In this document: positions 57,134-64,000 of the stretch, one piece after another
Layout of the letters: each line of letters starts with the position of its first letter
Numbering within the stretch: position 1 is the first letter of the stretch
NCBI RefSeq assembly: GCF_042685745.1
Contig: NZ_JBHUNT010000001.1
Span: 496,001 to 560,000, forward strand
DNA: 64,000 bases
Source of the DNA: Prauserella_A oleivorans
Lineage (GTDB): Bacteria > Actinomycetota > Actinomycetes > Mycobacteriales > Pseudonocardiaceae
Direction of reading: 5' to 3'
Made by a program: the position numbers and the translations under genes
The notes under the pieces: model-generated
What the model saw: the letters and a program-made list of their open reading frames with translations, nothing else
What the model was told of the DNA's origin: nothing
Database searches by the model: none

Positions 57134-58525
57134 GTGAGCGCTGAGACCTCCCAGACTCCCGGACCGCACATCGAACGCCGGACCCTCGCGGGCTGGGGCC
57201 GCACGGCTCCGACCACCGCGAACGTCCTGAGCACGCCCGACGTCGAGGTGATCGCCCGCGCCGTCGCGCAGGCGGGCGAGCGCGGGGTGATCGCGCGTGG
57301 CCTCGGCCGCTCCTACGGCGACCCGGCACAGAACGCGGGCGGGCTGGTCATCGACATGACCGCGCTGGACCGGATCCACTCGATCGACCCGGACTCCGGC
57401 ACCGTGGACGTCGACGCGGGCGTGAGCCTGGACGCGCTCATGCGCGCGGCCATCCCCCATGGCCTGTGGGTGCCGGTGCTGCCGGGCACCCGTCAGGTGA
57501 CCATCGGCGGTGCCATCGCCAACGACATCCACGGCAAGAACCACCACAGCGCGGGCAGCTTCGGCAACCACGTGCTGTCGATGGACCTGCTCACGGCCGA
57601 CGGCAGGGTCCGCACGCTGACGCCGGACGGCCCCGAGTCGGACCTGTTCTGGGCCACGGTCGCCGGCATCGGGCTCACCGGCATCATCCTGCGGGCGAGG
57701 ATCCGCATGAAGAAGACCGAGACCGCGTACTTCGTGGTCGACGCCGATCGCACGTCGAACCTCGACGAGACGCTGGAGCTTTTCACCAACGGCTCCGACC
57801 TCAACTACGACTACTCGATGGCCGTGCCGGACCTCATCTCCCGGGACGAGCGCCTCGGCCGTGCCACCTTTTCGCGGGGATCGCTGGCGAAGCTGGACCA
57901 GCTGCCGGACAAGCTGAAGGCCGACCCGCTGAAGTTCGACGCGCCCGTGCTGGCGACGCTGCCCGACATCTTCCCGAACGGGCTCGGCAACAAGGTGACG
58001 TTCGGGCTCATCAACAACCTGTGGCAGCGCACGGTGCCGAAGAAGGGTGCGCGCGGCAAGATCCAGAACCTGACGCAGTTCTACCACCCGCTGGACATGC
58101 TGAGCGAGTGGAACCGGGCGTACGGGTCGAAGGGTTTCCTGCAGTACCAGTTCTCCGTGCCGTTCGGCCGGGAGGACGACCTCAAGCGCCTGTGCCGCAA
58201 GATCGCGAACTCCGGGCATTATTCGTTCCTCAACGTCATCAAGCGCATGGGCGAGGCGAACCGGGCGCCGCTGTCCTGGCCCACCCCAGGTTGGATGCTC
58301 AGCGTCGACTTCCCCATCAAGGACGGCCTGAGCCGGTTCTGCACCGAACTCGACGAGGATGTGCTCGCTGCGGGCGGGCGGCTCTACACGGCGAAGGACT
58401 CGCGGACCACCGCGGAGATGTTCCACCGCATGTACCCCCGCCTCGACGAGTGGCGCAAGATCCGGCACTCTGTCGACCCCGACGGCATCTTCATCTCGGA
58501 CATGGCCAGGAGGCTGGAACTGTGA
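57134..58525 (+). CDS. dprE1: Decaprenylphosphoryl-beta-D-ribose 2'-oxidase
   Basis: 463 aa from GTG 57134. The FAD-binding (VAO-type) domain has GVIARGLGRSYGDPAQNAGG, VPVLPGTRQVTIGGAIANDIHGKNHHSAGSFG. The C-terminal part carries SVDFPIKDGLSRFCTELDEDV, where Cys is the conserved active-site-adjacent residue, and LYTAKDSRTTAEMFHRMYPRLDEW (catalytic Lys in AKDSR). It oxidises DPR to the 2'-keto intermediate for arabinan precursor synthesis. Its stop overlaps dprE2 (GTGA). Confidence 0.96.
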   Translation: MSAETSQTPGPHIERRTLAGWGRTAPTTANVLSTPDVEVIARAVAQAGERGVIARGLGRSYGDPAQNAGGLVIDMTALDRIHSIDPDSGTVDVDAGVSLDALMRAAIPHGLWVPVLPGTRQVTIGGAIANDIHGKNHHSAGSFGNHVLSMDLLTADGRVRTLTPDGPESDLFWATVAGIGLTGIILRARIRMKKTETAYFVVDADRTSNLDETLELFTNGSDLNYDYSMAVPDLISRDERLGRATFSRGSLAKLDQLPDKLKADPLKFDAPVLATLPDIFPNGLGNKVTFGLINNLWQRTVPKKGARGKIQNLTQFYHPLDMLSEWNRAYGSKGFLQYQFSVPFGREDDLKRLCRKIANSGHYSFLNVIKRMGEANRAPLSWPTPGWMLSVDFPIKDGLSRFCTELDEDVLAAGGRLYTAKDSRTTAEMFHRMYPRLDEWRKIRHSVDPDGIFISDMARRLEL

Positions 58526-59277
58526 TCGACGCGGTGGGCAACCCCCAGTCGCTGCTGCTGCTCGGCGGCACCTCGGACATCGCGCTGGCGATCGCCGAGC
58601 GCTACCTCGCGGAGCGTCCACTCCGGATCGTCCTGGCGGCGAGGCCGTCGGCGCGTTTGGACGACGCCGCGAAGCGCCTGCGGGACAAGGGCGCCGAGGT
58701 ATCCACTGTGGACTTCGACGCCAAGGACACGGCCTCGCACCCGGCCGTGATCGAGAAGGCATTCGCGGGCGGGGACATCGACGTGACGGTGGTGGCCTTC
58801 GGGCTGCTCGGCGACGCCGAGGAGGTGTGGCAGGACCACGCCAAGGCGGTGGAGCTCGCCACCGTCAACTACACGGCCGCCGTGTCGGTGGGTGTGGCGC
58901 TGGCGGACAAGCTCAAGCAGCAGGGCCACGGCTCGGTCGTGGCGCTGTCGTCGGTGGCCGGCGAGCGCGTGCGCCGGTCGAACTTCCTCTACGGCTCCAC
59001 CAAGGCCGGGTTCGACGGCTTCTACCTCGGCCTGGGCGAGGCTCTGGCGCCGTACGGCGTGCAGGTCACGGTGGTGCGGCCGGGCCAGGTGCGCACCAAG
59101 ATGACCGAGGGCATGGGCAAGGCTCCGCTGGAGCAGACCGCCGAGCAGGTGGCCGAGATCGCCGTCGATGCCGTCCGCGCAGGCAAGGACCTGGTGTGGG
59201 CGCCCGGCACGTTCCGCTGGGTGATGTCGGCGTTGCGGCACGTGCCGCGGCCGATCTTCCGCAAGTTGCCGATCTAG
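58522..59277 (+). CDS. dprE2: Decaprenylphosphoryl-2-keto-ribose reductase
   Basis: 251 aa SDR from GTG 58522, translationally coupled to dprE1. SLLLLGGTSDIALAIAERYL (variant cofactor loop typical of DprE2), VVAFGLLGDAEEVW, ALSSVAGERVRRSNFLYGSTKAGFDGF (Ser-Tyr-Lys triad) and VRPGQVRTKMTEGM. It reduces the keto-sugar to decaprenyl-phospho-arabinose, the donor used by AftA and related enzymes encoded nearby. Confidence 0.95.
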   Translation: MIDAVGNPQSLLLLGGTSDIALAIAERYLAERPLRIVLAARPSARLDDAAKRLRDKGAEVSTVDFDAKDTASHPAVIEKAFAGGDIDVTVVAFGLLGDAEEVWQDHAKAVELATVNYTAAVSVGVALADKLKQQGHGSVVALSSVAGERVRRSNFLYGSTKAGFDGFYLGLGEALAPYGVQVTVVRPGQVRTKMTEGMGKAPLEQTAEQVAEIAVDAVRAGKDLVWAPGTFRWVMSALRHVPRPIFRKLPI

Positions 59278-59291
59278 GTATCCCCGATCCG

Positions 59292-59332
59292 GGCAACGGC
59301 CCCGCCGCCTCTCGCGCGGCGGGGCCGTTGCC
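59292..59332. terminator. Strong bidirectional hairpin terminator
   Basis: A perfect 17-bp stem (59292-59308 with 59316-59332) surrounds a 7-nt loop. It lies midway between the convergent dprE2 and GT-C genes, so it should stop transcription from both sides. Confidence 0.88.
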
Positions 59333-59344
59333 GTATCCGGTCGG

Positions 59345-61495
59345 TCACTGCGTGAGCCAGTAGCCGAACGAGGTGTACTCCGGGTACGGGCTGAGCAGGG
59401 GCCGCACCGGCTCGAGCCGCACCTGGACCTCCGGCGACGTCACCGCGTCACCGGGCACGGTGAAGGTGCGGATGTTCCACCGGTCGCCGCGCGGCCCGAG
59501 GTTCCAAATGCCCAGGTCGCGGCCGTCGACACGCACGCGCACGAACCGTTCCGGACCGGAGGGCAGCACTCGCCCGGTGATGGTCATCGACCTGCCGGGT
59601 TCGAGGTTCCGTGCGGTGAACGTCTCGCCGCCGAGGATGTACCGGCCGCTGTCGATGACGTCGCCCTGCCTACGCAGTTGCGTGTACGGCTGGACCCGCG
59701 GCTGCGCCATGTCGGCGGTGTAGCCGTGCTGCTCCTCGCTGTCGAGTGCGCCGACGTTGACGTAGTCGCGGACGTCGCCGGGCCGCGGCGGCTGGTCGCC
59801 GGTGCCCGCCAGGACCCAGTTCGCCTTGTACACGCCGAGCTCGTTGAACGGCACGATGCTCCAGCCGGTCTCGTCCCTGGGCGCGCGCAGCTGGAAGGTC
59901 ATCTCGGGCTCCGCCTCGAAGACCCCGGTCTCCAGGAACGGCCGCATCGACGCACCCGGCCACGTCTCGTACACGACGAAGTAGTCGGGCCGCTGCTGCT
60001 CGGGCAGCTCGCGCAGCTTCTCGTACAGCGAGCCGGTGCCGTTGTTGCTGGCCTCGGCGAATCCGTTGGTGGCCAGGCCGATGGTGTCGACGACCCGGTG
60101 CTCGCCCAAGTAGGCGACCGCGCCGACGTCCTTGACGCCGATGACGGCGTCTGGCGGCAGGTTGCCCTTGACCCAGCCGGCCGCCGAGACGTCGGTGTCC
60201 CGGATGGTCGCCGACTCCCAGCCGAAGCGCACCGCCCACGTCGGCAGGGCCGCCAGCGAGAACAGCAGAGCGATGGTCAGCAGCGTGTGCAGGGCGATGC
60301 GGCGGAACCGCTCGCGCTGCACGACCCGCGACACCCCGTAGAGCCCGCAGACGGCGAACAGGATGTACAGGGGCAGGAACGGCTGGAAGTACCGCAGCTC
60401 GTGGATGAGCGCCGACGACAACGTCGACACCGACGCGACGATGCCGGCGAACCCCAGCGCGACGGCGATCAGCAGCGGCCGCCACTGCCTGCGCGTGGCG
60501 AACACGTACACCAGCCCGATCAAGAAGGCGACGAGCATGCCGGGGAAGGCGTAGTTCTGGCCGATCATGCCGTTGAAGAAGCCGACCGCGCCGCGCACGT
60601 TCTCGACCGTGCGGTCGACGAACTCACCGAGGTAGAACACGGGCCGGTCGTTGAGGTGCGACTTCGACTGGACGCCGTTGGCGGTGAACGTGCCGGTGGC
60701 GATCCGGTAGAACAGGTACTGGCCGGCCACGGCGACCAGCGGGAACAGGCACCACAGCGCCCGGCCGAACCGGAACCGGCCCTCGTCGCGCCGGGCGGCG
60801 AACACCGTCCAGACCATGGCGCCGCACAGCATGAGCGCCAGCACCATGCCCTCGGGCCGCACCAGCGCCAGCAACGCCCCCAACAGCGGGGTGAGCCGGA
60901 ACCGCTGCCGCGGCCGTTCCCGCACGAAGACGTACACCATGGCGGTGGCGAGAAACGCCGTGAGCCCGACCTCCATGCCGCTCGCCGCGCCCCACAGCAA
61001 CGGGCCGCTGAGCCCGACCAGCACACCCGTCCACACGCCGATCGCGCGGTTCACCAGCACGCGACCGAGGTGGTAGGCGAGCCCGGTGGCGAACGCCGTG
61101 CAGACGATGCCGAGCCCCACGGCGAAGCCGATGAAGCCGCCGTCCTGGAAGCCGAGCACCCAGGCCGCGGCGAGAACGAACGAGTACAGCAGGCTGCTCG
61201 CGCCCGTGCTGATCGGGTCGCCGGTGTTGAACTCGAACGGGTGGCCCTCGCCGAGCTGCCTGCCGTACTGGAGGTGGATGTAGACGTCGTCGAGCGGCGC
61301 GATGAACGTGCCCTGGTTCCACGCCAGGTCCACGATGACGAACACGGCGCCGCCCAGCAGCGCGAGACAGCCCAGCAGCCACGCGAGCGGGTCCCGGCGA
61401 GCCAGGAACCGGCGGCCCCTGCCTGCCGGGCGCGTACCGGACTCCTCGGGGTCCGGGGAGGTTTTCGCCGTGTCCGCGTCGGTTGTCGTGCTCAT
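59345..61495 (-). CDS. GT-C-fold integral membrane glycosyltransferase
   Basis: 716 aa. The cytoplasmic N-terminus is followed by ~12 TM helices to residue ~420, with an acidic first-loop motif FIAPLDDVYIHLQYGRQLGEGHPFEFN and TGASSLLYSF typical of polyprenyl-phosphate-sugar-dependent GT-C enzymes. A large extracytoplasmic C-domain begins at IRDTDVSAAGWVKGNLPPDAVIGVKDVGAVAYLGEHRVVDTIGLATNGFAE. Position between dprE1-dprE2 and aftA suggests arabinan or other wall-sugar transfer from decaprenyl-phospho-arabinose. It is not a clear AftA, AftB or Emb match, so the linkage made is unknown. Confidence 0.8.
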   Translation of the reverse strand: MSTTTDADTAKTSPDPEESGTRPAGRGRRFLARRDPLAWLLGCLALLGGAVFVIVDLAWNQGTFIAPLDDVYIHLQYGRQLGEGHPFEFNTGDPISTGASSLLYSFVLAAAWVLGFQDGGFIGFAVGLGIVCTAFATGLAYHLGRVLVNRAIGVWTGVLVGLSGPLLWGAASGMEVGLTAFLATAMVYVFVRERPRQRFRLTPLLGALLALVRPEGMVLALMLCGAMVWTVFAARRDEGRFRFGRALWCLFPLVAVAGQYLFYRIATGTFTANGVQSKSHLNDRPVFYLGEFVDRTVENVRGAVGFFNGMIGQNYAFPGMLVAFLIGLVYVFATRRQWRPLLIAVALGFAGIVASVSTLSSALIHELRYFQPFLPLYILFAVCGLYGVSRVVQRERFRRIALHTLLTIALLFSLAALPTWAVRFGWESATIRDTDVSAAGWVKGNLPPDAVIGVKDVGAVAYLGEHRVVDTIGLATNGFAEASNNGTGSLYEKLRELPEQQRPDYFVVYETWPGASMRPFLETGVFEAEPEMTFQLRAPRDETGWSIVPFNELGVYKANWVLAGTGDQPPRPGDVRDYVNVGALDSEEQHGYTADMAQPRVQPYTQLRRQGDVIDSGRYILGGETFTARNLEPGRSMTITGRVLPSGPERFVRVRVDGRDLGIWNLGPRGDRWNIRTFTVPGDAVTSPEVQVRLEPVRPLLSPYPEYTSFGYWLTQ

Positions 61496-61575
61496 CCGCT
61501 CCTGCCCTGTCGGCTCCTCACGAAGCTACCCGGCGGGTTCCGGCCACCGCACTCGACGCTGCCCTGCCCTCCGGG

Positions 61576-63537
61576 TCAGCGGACGGCGATGACGGCGAAC
61601 GGGCCGACATCGCGCCGCTCGAACCGCGGTGAGTCGAACAGGGCCGCGTCGAAGGAGACCGGCCTGCCCTTCACCGGAATCCGCTCGGGGAAGGTGTCGT
61701 ACTTGATGGTGTAGCGCAACGATCCGTCGTCCGCGCGCCGCAGCACGAACATCGTGGCCGGCTCGAACGGGCCGTCGTGCATGCGCTCGTAGAGCTGCTC
61801 CGGGCTGGTGGAGCGTGCCCACGACCGGATCTCGTCGGCCCGCTCGGTGTAGCGGGACAGCGGGTTGGAGTAGTGCGGCGTCAGGTCGTGAAAGCCCCAG
61901 TACGGGCGGAACGACATCATGTGCAGCTGGTCGGACAGCAGGATCTCGCGGGTCGGCTCGCCGGTGCCGAGGCGGTCGATGGTCGCGATGAGCTCGTCGG
62001 TCCACGCGGCGTCGTCGGCCGGGTCGCCGCCGCCCGACGCCGTGGTGCCGTCCGGGTAGAAGTCGGTGTTGGCACGCTCGATGATCTCCGCCATCGAGTA
62101 CCGCACGCCGTCCTGGACGAGCGAGAGGCAGGAGGCGATCGCGAGCACCATCGACACGGCGAGCGCGGGCCTGCGCCACTGGCTCCACGTGCGCACCAGC
62201 AGCCGCAGCAGCTCCAGTGCGGCGAACAGGCCACCGACGGCGAGCGTGACGTTCAGCGTCACCACGAAGCGGAAAGCCAGCAGCGTCGTCTCCATGGTCA
62301 GCGCCAGCATCGACAGCGCGAACCACACGTACACGCCCGCCGTGATGGCGAGCAGGACGAACGCGACCGTGTTCCTGCGGGCCCGCACGATCGACCAGAC
62401 CAGCCCGGCGAGGCAGAGCGCCCCGAAGATGCCGTCCGGCTTGAACGGGATCGGAAAGTAGGCGCTGCCCGAGGGCAAGAACCGCGCGGCGACGTTTTCC
62501 GCCCCGAGCCCGCCCGCGAACAGGAACGGCGCCCACACCACCAGCAGCATCGCCGCCGAGATCGCACCGATGAGGACGAGCCTGCCGACCATGCGGCGCA
62601 CGACCACGCCGCGCCGCTCCCCGGCCCGCACCGCCAGAACGCCCGCTACCAGGGCGAGGCCCACCACGAGCAACGCGCCGAAGCCCAAGTGCAGCGTGTA
62701 GGTCATCGCGCAGATGCCCAGGTACACGCCCACCAGGACGAGTGGCCACTTCGCCGCCTCCCGCCGGCGCAGGGCCAGCCAGGCCAGGATCATCACCGGC
62801 GGCAGCCACGACGTCGTCGGCCACGCGTAGGGCTCCTCGACGCTCGACGACTGCAGGCCCGCCACCAGCGTCACGACGCTGGCCAGCAGCGCGGTCCGCC
62901 TGCGCACGACGAGGCTCCACAGCACGAACGTCACTGCCGCGGTGACGGCCGCCGTCATGATGGAGAACGGCTTGTAGGCCTCCCAGCCGGAGAGACCGAA
63001 CAGGTTGGCGAAGCGCCCGCCGAGCCAGAACCAGCCACCCGGGTAGTAGGGCGGGACGTCGTAGTAGTTGATGTCGTTCAGCGCCCAGTCCGACGCCATC
63101 CGCTCCATATAACGGAGCCGGAAACTGTTGTCGACCGACGCCCCGCCAAGGAAGAACCGCGTCGACATCAGCGGCAGCGCCACGATGACCGTCACCAGCG
63201 CGGACAACGCACTCCACGCGCCCGCGAGCTTCACCCACACCGGCCACGCGCGCACTCGCGGCACGGCGAGCGACCCGAACGCCACCGCGATGATGACCGC
63301 GCTGGACAGGGCCACCATGGCCGCGGGCACGTGGGTGCCGGGCACCAGCCGGGGAAGACGATTGATCGCGAACTGGATGGCCAGGCTCAGCACCGCCGCC
63401 CAGCCGCCCGCAAGGAGCAGCTCGACCACCGTGCGGCCCGGCCCCATCAGCGGCGCGCGCAGGAAACCCTCCGCCTGGCCGGGCTCGGCGCTCGCTGACG
63501 CGATATTCGGTTTCCGTGCGCGCAAGGTGTCGGTCAT
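61576..63537 (-). CDS. aftA: Galactan 5-O-arabinofuranosyltransferase AftA
   Basis: 653 aa. Multi-TM GT-C protein with the AftA-type segment STRFFLGGASVDNSFRLRYMERMASDWALNDINYYDVPPYYPGGWFWLGGRFANLFGLSGWEAYKPFSI (residues ~125-195) and VEEPYAWPTTSWLPPVMILAWL. The C-terminal extracytoplasmic domain includes LSDQLHMMSFRPYWGFHDLTPHYSNPLSRYTERADEI. It transfers the first arabinofuranose from decaprenyl-phospho-arabinose to galactan. Start ATG 63537. It lies 14 bp downstream of ubiA on the same strand. Confidence 0.92.
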   Translation of the reverse strand: MTDTLRARKPNIASASAEPGQAEGFLRAPLMGPGRTVVELLLAGGWAAVLSLAIQFAINRLPRLVPGTHVPAAMVALSSAVIIAVAFGSLAVPRVRAWPVWVKLAGAWSALSALVTVIVALPLMSTRFFLGGASVDNSFRLRYMERMASDWALNDINYYDVPPYYPGGWFWLGGRFANLFGLSGWEAYKPFSIMTAAVTAAVTFVLWSLVVRRRTALLASVVTLVAGLQSSSVEEPYAWPTTSWLPPVMILAWLALRRREAAKWPLVLVGVYLGICAMTYTLHLGFGALLVVGLALVAGVLAVRAGERRGVVVRRMVGRLVLIGAISAAMLLVVWAPFLFAGGLGAENVAARFLPSGSAYFPIPFKPDGIFGALCLAGLVWSIVRARRNTVAFVLLAITAGVYVWFALSMLALTMETTLLAFRFVVTLNVTLAVGGLFAALELLRLLVRTWSQWRRPALAVSMVLAIASCLSLVQDGVRYSMAEIIERANTDFYPDGTTASGGGDPADDAAWTDELIATIDRLGTGEPTREILLSDQLHMMSFRPYWGFHDLTPHYSNPLSRYTERADEIRSWARSTSPEQLYERMHDGPFEPATMFVLRRADDGSLRYTIKYDTFPERIPVKGRPVSFDAALFDSPRFERRDVGPFAVIAVR

Positions 63538-63551
63538 CGGCGACGGGCTCG

Positions 63552-64000
63552 CTACAGGTAGTACGAGCAGACGAGCGTGGCGACCCAGGCGACACCCAGC
63601 ACCTGCAGCACACGGTCGCGCAGGGCGATCTCCTCCGGCTCACCCGCGTTGCCGCCGTCGACGTCCACCGCGTAGCGCAGGACCGCGATGACGAACGGCA
63701 CCAGCGAGATGACGCTCCACATCGCGCCCGGCACCCGCTGCTGCTGCTCGAAGGCCCACAGCGAGTACGACATGATCAGGATCGCGGCGGAGGTGGCCCA
63801 CACGAATCGCAGGTAGCTCGCCGAGTACTTCTTCAGCGACGAACGGATCTTCGCGCCCGTGCGCTCGAAGAGCATGATCTCGGCATACCGCTTGCCCGCC
63901 ACCATGAACAGCGAGCCGAACGCCGTGACCAGCAGGAACCACTGGGACAGCGCGATACCGGTGGCCACACCACCGGCGATGAGCCGCATCAGGAAGCCGG
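63552..64000 (-). CDS. ubiA: Decaprenyl-phosphate phosphoribosyltransferase (UbiA), 5' part outside window
   Basis: The frame is open to the window edge, so only the C-terminal ~148 residues are visible: GFLMRLIAGGVATGIALSQWFLLVTAFGSLFMVAGKRYAEIMLFERTGAKIRSSLKKYSASYLRFVWATSAAILIMSYSLWAFE...GAMWSVISLVPFVIAVLRYAVDVDGGNAGEPEEIALRDRVLQVLGVAWVATLVCSYYL. The RxIAGG and GKRYAE motifs and TM pattern match the Rv3806c-type UbiA prenyltransferase that makes decaprenyl-phosphoribose-5-phosphate, the first committed step of the DPA route completed by DprE1/DprE2. Confidence 0.92.
   Translation of the reverse strand, partial: GFLMRLIAGGVATGIALSQWFLLVTAFGSLFMVAGKRYAEIMLFERTGAKIRSSLKKYSASYLRFVWATSAAILIMSYSLWAFEQQQRVPGAMWSVISLVPFVIAVLRYAVDVDGGNAGEPEEIALRDRVLQVLGVAWVATLVCSYYL

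Noticed and set aside
59678..61714. 678-aa plus-strand frame opposite the GT-C gene
   Set aside because: Antisense shadow rich in Arg, Glu, Gln and His, with no domains. The minus-strand frame has transmembrane helices.

Overview
This is a 64-kb stretch of high-GC actinobacterial chromosome. Gene content points to a mycolata-related actinomycete, most likely of the Pseudonocardiaceae (Amycolatopsis/Saccharomonospora-like). The window carries arabinogalactan genes (dprE1, dprE2, glfT1, glfT2, aftA, ubiA), a Bpa/PafE proteasome activator ending in GQYL, an SsgA-like sporulation protein, an rsbW-sigF pair, EspG/PPE-like type VII secretion proteins and DUF3558 lipoproteins. GTG starts and 4-bp ATGA/GTGA overlaps are frequent. 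The genus assignment is inference.

Region by region. 0-7 kb: the end of a baeRF-type (Rv2629-like) gene, rsbW-sigF, then a non-homologous end-joining operon in which the three LigD activities are separate genes (phosphoesterase, ligase, polymerase) followed by ku, then a six-TM/HAMP adenylate cyclase. 7-16.3 kb: fabH, an AlkZ-like winged-helix protein, a secreted GH3 beta-glucosidase, a proline-rich membrane protein, an SsgA-like protein, a NagZ-type lipoprotein and an XRE/ImmA regulator-protease pair. 16.4-27.2 kb: an accessory catabolic island with a GntR repressor beside a 17-bp palindrome, an AcoR-like activator, an SDR, and an operon of esterase, Baeyer-Villiger monooxygenase, SDR, aldehyde dehydrogenase, Fe-type alcohol dehydrogenase and 3-hydroxyacyl-CoA-dehydrogenase-like enzyme. 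Together these could take a secondary alcohol or ketone to carboxylic acids. 27.2-31.4 kb: small DinB, methyltransferase, VOC, ArsR/SRPBCC and PNPOx-like genes.

31.5-36.2 kb is a decayed integrative element inserted in the 3' end of tRNA-Ser(TGA). It has 61/62-bp direct repeats, paired TGAGACCA arm-type repeats near both ends, an excisionase reading in frame into a tyrosine integrase broken by three frameshifts, a 5'-damaged DUF3631 gene and a NUDIX gene.

36.2-64 kb: MarR, a zinc metallopeptidase, an M28 aminopeptidase, a quinone oxidoreductase, then the cell-wall region. A class V aminotransferase-like protein and bpa are followed by a GT29-like / coiled-coil / GNAT / NeuB operon whose NeuB is truncated and joined out of frame to the 3' end of a membrane glycosyltransferase gene. 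Next come the galactan exporter (Wzm/Wzt) and glfT1, a small type VII secretion locus, glfT2, GtrA, dprE1-dprE2, a GT-C enzyme, aftA and the 3' part of ubiA (cut by the window end).

Non-coding features of note: two arrays of the same 21-bp tandem repeat, both between convergent gene pairs; a 15-bp inverted repeat with a 56-nt loop; several palindromic operator candidates; and two strong hairpin terminators.
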